Positions 58,977 to 64,000 of a stretch of DNA of 64,000 nucleotides are shown piece after piece. The position numbers and the translations under genes are program-made. Under the pieces are notes generated by a model. The model was given only the letters and a program-made list of their open reading frames with translations. It did no database searches and had not been told where the DNA came from. Each line of letters begins with the position of its first letter. The first letter of the stretch is position 1. The stretch covers positions 117,543-181,542 of the forward strand of contig NZ_PTJA01000013.1 in the NCBI RefSeq assembly GCF_002934545.1. Direction: 5' to 3'. This DNA is from Lacrimispora xylanisolvens (lineage in GTDB: Bacteria > Bacillota > Clostridia > Lachnospirales > Lachnospiraceae).

Positions 58977-59035
58977 ACGGTATTTTTCCGCCGGACCAAA
59001 AGCATAGCCTGTGATCCGGCGTTTTTTCTTACCGT
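58977..59035 (-). other. Intercistronic hairpin between binding-protein and OppB-type genes
   Basis: ACGGTA (58977-58982) pairs with TACCGT (59030-59035), and CGCCGGA (58989-58995) pairs with TCCGGCG (59015-59021), with U/U mismatches between. It starts one base past the binding-protein stop. No U-run follows on the minus strand, so it probably protects the upstream mRNA, raising the ratio of binding protein to permease, rather than ending transcription. Confidence 0.65.
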
Positions 59036-60970
59036 TTATTTTTCATTTGCTTCCCGGTTTGCCTTAAACTCATCCATGGAAATGAAATGATCCTTTAAAT
59101 GCTGCCCTTTATACCGAAGATTCGATACTCCGAATGGCGCATACTGTCCTTCAAATACATCCAGCTTACTAGCCACATACTTGCTGACAGAAATGCTGTA
59201 AGGAATCACAAATGCGTGACCCACAAGACTAGCCTCAGCCTTGGCGAAAGCCTCATATCTGGCATTGATATCCGTTTTCATATCCTTAGCCTGATCCACA
59301 AGGGTAAAGTATTCTAAAGCTGCCTCAGCAGAAGGAGTTCCGTCTTCGATTGCCTTTGCTATATTTCCATACTTATAGCCAAGATCATATCCGCTTTCTC
59401 CCTTTTTCTGGTAGAACGGATCTGTCCAGGTTTCCGGATCAGCATAATCTGCGCCCCAGTTACATTTCATAAATGCAAATTTACCGCTTCTGCGTACTTC
59501 TGTTAAAAATCCATCTGCCGGACCTGCTTCCACAACGATATCAATAAAATCAGAGCCAAGAAGGCTTTCCATCTGCTGCTCCACTACCTGACATTCTTTA
59601 TCCCAGTTTACTTCAGACGGGTTGTATGGCATTAATACCTTAACAGGGAATGTTACACCTGATGCCTCCAGCTCTTTCTTTGCCAGATCCCTGTATTCCT
59701 TTGCTTTTGTCTCATCAAAGGTCTGGGTTAAGTTTGCCATATCCCCTACCTTGGTATAATCCTCACCCTGTGCATTAAAGGTAAAGTTTGGAGGTGTAAT
59801 AGAATTGATAACAAAATCATCGGGTGTTGCGGACTCTAACACTGCAACTTCCTTTGACTTATTAAGTGCTGAGGATAAAGCCTTACGGAAGTTTTCATTA
59901 TTCACTGCCTTTTTCCAGTTATCCGGCTCATACTGAGCATCAAACTGGGGATTAAAGTTGAAGCAGTAGAAATAAGAGTAGCTCGTTCTGGGTCTCTCTC
60001 TGCTGATTAAATTCTTTGTATCCTCATTATTTTTCCAATCATCCAGAATATCAGAAGAAAGTTCCGCATAGTCCACCTCGCCCCGCTTTACCATCTCAGG
60101 TCCGATTGTATTGTATTCCGCATTGTAAATTTCCTGGATTTCATCAATATAAACCAGTGCTGCATCGTAATTTAACGGGTTTTTCTTCATAACGTGCTTT
60201 TCCTGAGGAGAGAATTCTTCCAGATAATAAGCACCATTATAATACATCTTGTCTGCGCCTGTTCCAAAGTCCTTACCAAGCTCCTCAAGCTGAGGTCCAT
60301 AGGCTGGCATATAAACTATATAAGCCAGAGAAGACAGGAAATAAGGAACTTCCTTCTCAAGTGTATATGTAAGAGTATGTTCATCTACAGCCTTAACACC
60401 AACCGCTGAAAATTCAACTGGCTGCCATACTTTTCCGTCCTTATCTGCGCCACCATTGTAAACCAGTCCGTTATAATAATTCTCGGCGTTGGCAATGATG
60501 CCAAATAAATTCTGTACATTGGAGCTTTCATATTCCGGAGTCAGCTCATACTTCATCGCATCCACGAAATCCTGGGCAGTCACAGCGCCAACCTCTTTGC
60601 CCGTGTTATCAACCCATTTTGCATCTCTAAGCTTAAAAGTCCAGGTAAGAGTGGCATCATCATAACTCCATTCTGTAGCCAGACCCGGTTTAATCTGTCC
60701 CTTATTGTCATATTCTACCAGAGTATCAATTAAATTTGCGCCGATTTTATAATCATTTTCCGTAGATGAGGTGAGGTAATTAAGAGTTGTGGCTTCTGCT
60801 CCATAAAGCTTTTTATAAACGGCTGGTTCCCCGCTTCCTTCCGCTTTTGCTCCACCCTGGGCACTTCCTGTACTGCTCTCAGAAGTTTTTTTACCTCCGC
60901 ATCCGCTGAGTACAGTTGCCGTTGCAAGAACTGCACAGAGAATACCGGCTGCTAATCTTTTTTTCTTCAT
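59036..60970 (-). CDS. Peptide-binding lipoprotein (OppA/DppA type)
   Basis: 644 residues from the ATG at 60970, six bases after GGAGG; the upstream extension is rejected. The lipoprotein signal ends in TVLSGC, and the mature protein is a family 5 solute-binding protein (LTWTFKLRDAKWVD, NFRKALSSALNKS, MPYNPSEVNWDKE). It captures peptides outside the membrane for the OppBCDF-type importer. Longer than typical DppA (about 535) and closer to OppA-type. The neighbourhood points to murein peptides as ligands. Confidence 0.93.
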   Translation of the reverse strand: MKKKRLAAGILCAVLATATVLSGCGGKKTSESSTGSAQGGAKAEGSGEPAVYKKLYGAEATTLNYLTSSTENDYKIGANLIDTLVEYDNKGQIKPGLATEWSYDDATLTWTFKLRDAKWVDNTGKEVGAVTAQDFVDAMKYELTPEYESSNVQNLFGIIANAENYYNGLVYNGGADKDGKVWQPVEFSAVGVKAVDEHTLTYTLEKEVPYFLSSLAYIVYMPAYGPQLEELGKDFGTGADKMYYNGAYYLEEFSPQEKHVMKKNPLNYDAALVYIDEIQEIYNAEYNTIGPEMVKRGEVDYAELSSDILDDWKNNEDTKNLISRERPRTSYSYFYCFNFNPQFDAQYEPDNWKKAVNNENFRKALSSALNKSKEVAVLESATPDDFVINSITPPNFTFNAQGEDYTKVGDMANLTQTFDETKAKEYRDLAKKELEASGVTFPVKVLMPYNPSEVNWDKECQVVEQQMESLLGSDFIDIVVEAGPADGFLTEVRRSGKFAFMKCNWGADYADPETWTDPFYQKKGESGYDLGYKYGNIAKAIEDGTPSAEAALEYFTLVDQAKDMKTDINARYEAFAKAEASLVGHAFVIPYSISVSKYVASKLDVFEGQYAPFGVSNLRYKGQHLKDHFISMDEFKANREANEK

Positions 60971-61034
60971 AATTTTCCTCCATTTTTTCTTATTTCTAAA
61001 CCCGTCAGGGATTAGTGTCCTCATTTGTATGTTA

Positions 61035-62123
61035 TTATTTCTCCCCAAAAACAGGTACCTTAAAGATCCCCAGTCCCGGCTCGGCATTCATTAAAATTCT
61101 GGAGCCCATAAAGGCTGGTCCACCGCTATATGGATCCTCACTGCACAGGGAGGGCCCGTCTAAATCCGCTCTGGTAATTATCCCCTTTGCAGCTGCCAGA
61201 TGGGCGGCTGCGCTGACGGCGATCTTGCTTTCCAGCATACATCCAATCATACACTCCACTTCGTAGCATTCTGCTATGGAACAGACTTTTAAAGCCTCGT
61301 AAATCCCCCCGGTCTTCATCAGCTTAATATTAATTAAATCTGCAGCACGTTCCTTTATGATATGTATGGCATCCATGGCTGAAAACACGCTTTCATCTGC
61401 CAGAATCGGAGTCTGTACCTGACTGGTAACAAGCTTCATCCCTTCAAAATCATGGGCGCTCACCGGCTGTTCCACCAGATCCATATCGATTCCCATGTCC
61501 TCCAGTTTACTTATAATCCTGACCGCATCTTTTGCAGACCACCCCTGGTTTGCATCAATCCGAAGCTTAATCTCCGGCCCCACAGCCTGGCGAATGGCTT
61601 TGATCCGTTCCACATCCTTTTGCCCTTCTTTGCCGACTTTGATCTTCAGTATTCTAAATCCCTGCCGGATTGCAAGCAGACTGTCTTTGACCATCTCCTC
61701 TGTCTCATTGACGCTGATGGTCAGATCGGTCTCTATTTCGCCCTTACTGCCCCCTAAAACCTTATACAGAGGCTTCCCGCAGGATTTTGCAAACAGATCA
61801 TAAACAGCCATATCCACAGCCGCCTTCGCCGAAGTGTTTTTAATCATGGATTTATGAAGTACTTTCATTATGCCATCCAAATTTTCAATTTCCATACCAA
61901 TTAATGGAGGTGCAATAAATTCTTCAATGGCGCATCGGATAGAGCCTTTCGTCTCCCCTGTAATCACAGCTGTAGGCGGAGCCTCACCGTATCCTGTCTG
62001 TCCGTCATCAGCCGTAATTCTAACTACAATATCATTAACAGAGTCTACGGTCCTGAGGGCTGTCTTAAATGGAGTTACAAGAGGAATATTCACTTCTGCC
62101 GTTTCAATTTTTGCTATTCTCAT
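61035..62123 (-). CDS. Dipeptide epimerase, enolase superfamily (YkfB-like)
   Basis: 362 residues. The KxK motif is Lys160 and Lys162 in FRILKIKVGKEG; metal ligands are Asp190 (RIDANQGW), Glu218 (VEQP) and Asp243 (LADESVF); the opposite base lysine is about Lys267 in INIKLMKTGG. This pattern is that of L-Ala-D/L-Glu epimerases, which recycle murein dipeptides. The start overlaps the previous gene by 4 bp (ATGA). With the NlpC/P60 gene and importer it forms a Bacillus ykf-like set. Confidence 0.92.
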   Translation of the reverse strand: MRIAKIETAEVNIPLVTPFKTALRTVDSVNDIVVRITADDGQTGYGEAPPTAVITGETKGSIRCAIEEFIAPPLIGMEIENLDGIMKVLHKSMIKNTSAKAAVDMAVYDLFAKSCGKPLYKVLGGSKGEIETDLTISVNETEEMVKDSLLAIRQGFRILKIKVGKEGQKDVERIKAIRQAVGPEIKLRIDANQGWSAKDAVRIISKLEDMGIDMDLVEQPVSAHDFEGMKLVTSQVQTPILADESVFSAMDAIHIIKERAADLINIKLMKTGGIYEALKVCSIAECYEVECMIGCMLESKIAVSAAAHLAAAKGIITRADLDGPSLCSEDPYSGGPAFMGSRILMNAEPGLGIFKVPVFGEK

Positions 62124-62953
62124 TCTGATTTCCTTCCTATCATGCTGTCCATGCTTTTGTTCTGATTTTGTGCCTCTGACCGATTCGTCTCTTCATATAA
62201 TTTTAACGATAGCTCCCCCATAATCCGTTCAAATCCAGGAGTATCCGTCTCATTCCCGCAAAAGCAGACCAAAAACGGTGTTTTTCCATATACGATCCCT
62301 ACATCATGAGTAATCCCACGATCCTCACCTGTTTTATGGGCGATCTCAGGCTCCTCTGCAAGCGCCTGTAAATAGAATGGAATCTTACTGCAAAGCTGCT
62401 GATTTTTTAAAATTGAAATCATCTGCCTGCTTGCCCCTTCACTGACTAATTCTCCCCGGTACATCATCATAAGCAGTCTGCCTGTCTCAGATGCAGTTAT
62501 GTAATTTTGAATCCCCTTACTCGACTTTTCTGTATCATACATTTTTCTGTTAAGACAGGTTTTTTCAAATCCAAGAGACTTAATATATTGATTGATCTCT
62601 TCCATCCCCAGTAATTCAATGAGCAAATTGGTGGCCGTATTATCACTGAATATGATCATCAGAGTGACCAGGTCCAATGCAGTGACACAAATCCCCTCAT
62701 GAAGATAGGTGAGAGCTCCGCAGGATGGAACGCAATCCTTTTTGTATATGGGCAGCGAGAAATCCTGCCTCAGTTTTCCTGTTTCAAACTGATTAAATGC
62801 TGCCGCCATGACATAGAGCTTTATCACGCTGGCTGCCATCAGTGGCTGGTCTTCCCTGTATCCAACCCGCTCCCCTGTCTCCAGATTTTCATAAAGAAAG
62901 CTGATTTTTCCAGGAACCTGATCTAATATTCTGATTATCTCATCCCGTGTCAT
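62120..62953 (-). CDS. Class A beta-lactamase-fold serine hydrolase, no signal peptide
   Basis: 277 residues. Motifs are SVIK (Ser42, Lys45), SDN (103-105) and KTG (207-209); the ExxLN omega-loop glutamate is not visible. There is no signal peptide, so cytoplasmic. It is the first gene of the murein-peptide operon, with the epimerase gene overlapping its end. It shares the fold and the SDN region (MIIFSDNTATNLLIELLGMEEIN) with the last gene of the operon but is a distant paralogue. A D-amino-acid peptidase role on imported peptides is my inference. Confidence 0.85.
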   Translation of the reverse strand: MTRDEIIRILDQVPGKISFLYENLETGERVGYREDQPLMAASVIKLYVMAAAFNQFETGKLRQDFSLPIYKKDCVPSCGALTYLHEGICVTALDLVTLMIIFSDNTATNLLIELLGMEEINQYIKSLGFEKTCLNRKMYDTEKSSKGIQNYITASETGRLLMMMYRGELVSEGASRQMISILKNQQLCSKIPFYLQALAEEPEIAHKTGEDRGITHDVGIVYGKTPFLVCFCGNETDTPGFERIMGELSLKLYEETNRSEAQNQNKSMDSMIGRKSE

Positions 62954-62988
62954 CTCGAAAAACTCCTGTCATTTAGAATCGTTTATAT

Positions 62989-63027
62989 AAAAAAAGAGGC
63001 ACTGCACCCATTGTTGCCAGCTACCTC
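62989..63027 (-). terminator. Terminator-like hairpin in the leader of the murein-peptide operon
   Basis: Minus strand GAGGTA, one bulged G, CTG, a 13-nt loop, CAG, TGCCTC, then seven U. It lies between a promoter (63081-63108) and the first gene, so it may be an attenuator. I could not identify a T-box specifier or a known riboswitch. Confidence 0.6.
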
Positions 63028-63080
63028 GTTGCACCTGATTCAGATTTTTTTATTAAATTTTCTTATATCATTTACTATTT

Positions 63081-63108
63081 AGTATAATAAATTCTGGAAA
63101 AAAATCAA
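63081..63108 (-). promoter_or_regulatory. Promoter of the murein-peptide operon
   Basis: Minus strand TTGATT (63108-63103), 16-bp spacer, TATACT (63086-63081). The leader to the first ATG is about 120 nt. Confidence 0.6.
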
Positions 63109-63139
63109 GCAATAATTCATTTTTCTGGAAAAGTAAACC

Positions 63140-63171
63140 AAAAAAAGCATCTACACTTTCGTGTAAATGCT
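63140..63171 (-). terminator. Terminator of the tRNA cluster
   Basis: Minus strand AGCATTTACAC, GAAA tetraloop, GTGTAGATGCT (one wobble), followed by seven T. Ten bases past the last tRNA. Confidence 0.9.
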
Positions 63172-63180
63172 TTTTCTCTA

Positions 63181-63254
63181 CGTGCGTGAGAAGATTCGAA
63201 CTCCCGACACCTTGGTCCGTAGCCAAGTGCTCTATCCAGCTGAGCTACACACAC
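63181..63254 (-). tRNA. tRNA-Arg (ACG)
   Basis: 74 nt. Acceptor GTGTGTG with CACGCAC, anticodon loop CTACGGA (ACG) on a CTTGG/CCAAG stem, T-loop TTCGAAT, discriminator G. No encoded CCA. Confidence 0.96.
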
Positions 63255-63282
63255 ATATTCAATTGGCTGCCTTTTCAGGCAA

Positions 63283-63368
63283 TGCCGGCGACCGGAATCG
63301 AACCGGTACGGGAGGTAAGTCCCGCAGGATTTTAAGTCCTGTGCGTCTGCCAGTTCCGCCACGCCGGC
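63283..63368 (-). tRNA. tRNA-Leu (TAA)
   Basis: 86 nt with a long variable arm, as expected for a class II tRNA. Acceptor GCCGGCG with CGCCGGC, anticodon loop CTTAAAA, discriminator A. No encoded CCA. Confidence 0.96.
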
Positions 63369-63391
63369 ATTCTCATGATTTCTCATGGAAA

Positions 63392-63464
63392 TGGGACCTA
63401 TAGGGCTCGAACCTATGACCCTCTGCTTGTAAGGCAGATGCTCTCCCAGCTGAGCTAAGATCCC
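63392..63464 (-). tRNA. tRNA-Val (TAC)
   Basis: 73 nt. Acceptor GGGATCT with AGGTCCC (one wobble), anticodon loop CTTACAA, T-loop TTCGAGC, discriminator A. No encoded CCA. Confidence 0.96.
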
Positions 63465-63534
63465 ATAAACGATACAGTAAGCATTATACAACTTACCTGC
63501 TGGTTTGTAAAGCCTGTATTTTTAAAATACAGAA

Positions 63535-63608
63535 CGACCCGGATGGGATTCGAACCCACGACCTCCGCCGTGACAGGGCGGCGCTCTAACCAGCTGAGCC
63601 ACCGGGCC
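63535..63608 (-). tRNA. tRNA-Asp (GTC)
   Basis: 74 nt. Acceptor GGCCCGG with CCGGGTC, anticodon loop CTGTCAC, discriminator G. No encoded CCA. Confidence 0.96.
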
Positions 63609-63637
63609 AGATTATCAAATATTTAGTTCAGTGCTAG

Positions 63638-63711
63638 TGGACCTTCGGGGACTCGAACCCGGGACCGACCGGTTATGAGCCGGTTGCTCTAACCAACTGA
63701 GCTAAAGGTCC
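63638..63711 (-). tRNA. tRNA with CAT anticodon (Ile2 or elongator Met)
   Basis: 74 nt. Acceptor GGACCTT with AAGGTCC, anticodon loop CTCATAA. The body resembles the Bacillus tRNA-Ile2, whose C34 is changed to lysidine by TilS; an elongator tRNA-Met cannot be excluded by eye. It lacks initiator features. Discriminator A, no encoded CCA. Confidence 0.93.
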
Positions 63712-63750
63712 TAAACATAATAATCTGATAGATATATTTAGTAAAGTGAA

Positions 63751-63823
63751 AGCCGATGATCGGACTCGAACCGATAACCTGCTGATTACAAATCAGCTGC
63801 TCTGCCAATTGAGCCACATCGGC
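63751..63823 (-). tRNA. tRNA-Thr (TGT)
   Basis: 73 nt. Acceptor GCCGATG with CATCGGC, anticodon loop TTTGTAA on a GCTGA/TCAGC stem, T-loop TTCGAGT, discriminator T. No encoded CCA. Confidence 0.96.
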
Positions 63824-63829
63824 ATTCAA

Positions 63830-63901
63830 TGACCCCAACGAGATTCGAACTCGTGTTACCGCCGTGAAAGGGCGATGTCTTAACCGCTTGACCATGGGGC
63901 C
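63830..63901 (-). tRNA. tRNA-Glu (TTC)
   Basis: 72 nt. Acceptor GGCCCCA with TGGGGTC (one wobble), anticodon loop CTTTCAC, discriminator A. It is only four bases from the Asn tRNA and six from the Thr tRNA. No encoded CCA. Confidence 0.96.
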
Positions 63902-63905
63902 AAAG

Positions 63906-63978
63906 CTCCCCGAGTAGGACTTGAACCTACGACCCAACGGTTAACAGCCGTTTGCTCTACCGACTGAGCTATCGAGGA
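63906..63978 (-). tRNA. tRNA-Asn (GTT)
   Basis: 73 nt. Acceptor TCCTCGA with TCGGGGA, anticodon loop CTGTTAA, discriminator G. First tRNA seen; the cluster promoter and possibly more RNA genes lie beyond the window edge, 22 bp away. Confidence 0.96.
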
Positions 63979-64000
63979 ATATTGCATTACTGCAATCCTT

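Noticed and set aside
53141..62953. The two SxxK hydrolases as antibiotic-resistance beta-lactamases
   Set aside because: Both lack a signal peptide and the ExxLN glutamate needed for deacylation, and both sit in a peptide-use operon.
62989..63027. T-box leader before the murein-peptide operon
   Set aside because: No specifier stem or T-box sequence (TGGNACCGCG-like) is present in the short leader.
63117..63937. Minus-strand frames of 124 and 82 codons across the tRNA cluster
   Set aside because: They read through folded tRNA genes; the peptides are the typical translation of tRNA T-arms and are not real proteins.

Overview
The window looks like chromosomal DNA of an anaerobic, low-to-moderate GC Firmicute of the Lachnospiraceae type (Clostridium cluster XIVa, for example Lacrimispora or Enterocloster). 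The inference rests on AGGAGG ribosome sites, sigma-A type promoters, a CGAAC-N4-GTTCT SOS box at recA, a giant 2-hydroxyacyl-CoA dehydratase activase, SLH and choline-binding-like wall proteins, and tRNA genes with no encoded CCA. Naming a genus would need a database search. I see no insertion sequence, prophage, CRISPR array or rRNA gene.

Layout. 1-1062 is the end of an MFS transporter. 1067-8378 is an L-arabinose operon on the minus strand (aldolase, GH51 arabinofuranosidase, araA, ribulokinase, araD and the AraR repressor last) with a promoter and candidate operator at its head. 8663-13626 is a housekeeping block: D,D-carboxypeptidase, RNase Y, recX and recA. 13858-17167 holds an intracellular subtilase, a GNAT acetyltransferase and lysA. 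17298-20645 is a probable corA / rhomboid-like / pyk operon behind a perfect consensus promoter. 20811-25076 encodes a 1421-residue dehydratase activase. 25129-26437 is a pair of unknown DUF-type genes.

The middle is devoted to the cell envelope. 26552-33296 is a six-gene minus-strand operon (SLH-domain protein, membrane-fusion protein, ABC ATPase, MacB-like permease, response regulator, histidine kinase). 33459-36484 carries a CapA-like lipoprotein and a wall-binding repeat protein preceded by a roughly 185-nt structured leader. 36570-40955 is a second ABC exporter (adaptor, large FtsX-type permease, ATPase). 41096-44612 is a three-subunit molybdenum hydroxylase of the xanthine dehydrogenase family, divergent from a GH43 glycosidase. 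Then come a DUF1540 miniprotein, glyA, recJ, a HAMP membrane protein with no output domain, a YgjP-like metalloprotease, a Crp/Fnr regulator, a YczE-like membrane protein and a HAD phosphatase.

53141-62953 is a nine-gene minus-strand operon that I read as murein-peptide uptake and breakdown: an Opp-type importer, an NlpC/P60 endopeptidase and an Ala-Glu type dipeptide epimerase (the ykfBCD logic of Bacillus), with a signal-less class A beta-lactamase-fold hydrolase as both first and last gene. The window ends with eight minus-strand tRNA genes (Asn, Glu, Thr, CAU, Asp, Val, Leu, Arg) and their terminator.

The observations most worth following are the structured leader at 34878-35062, the bracketing cytosolic beta-lactamase-fold enzymes, two genes whose ribosome sites are set beside or inside hairpins (the activase and RNase Y), the SLH/exporter/two-component operon, and a rhomboid-like protein that appears to lack its catalytic serine but carries a cysteine-rich tail.
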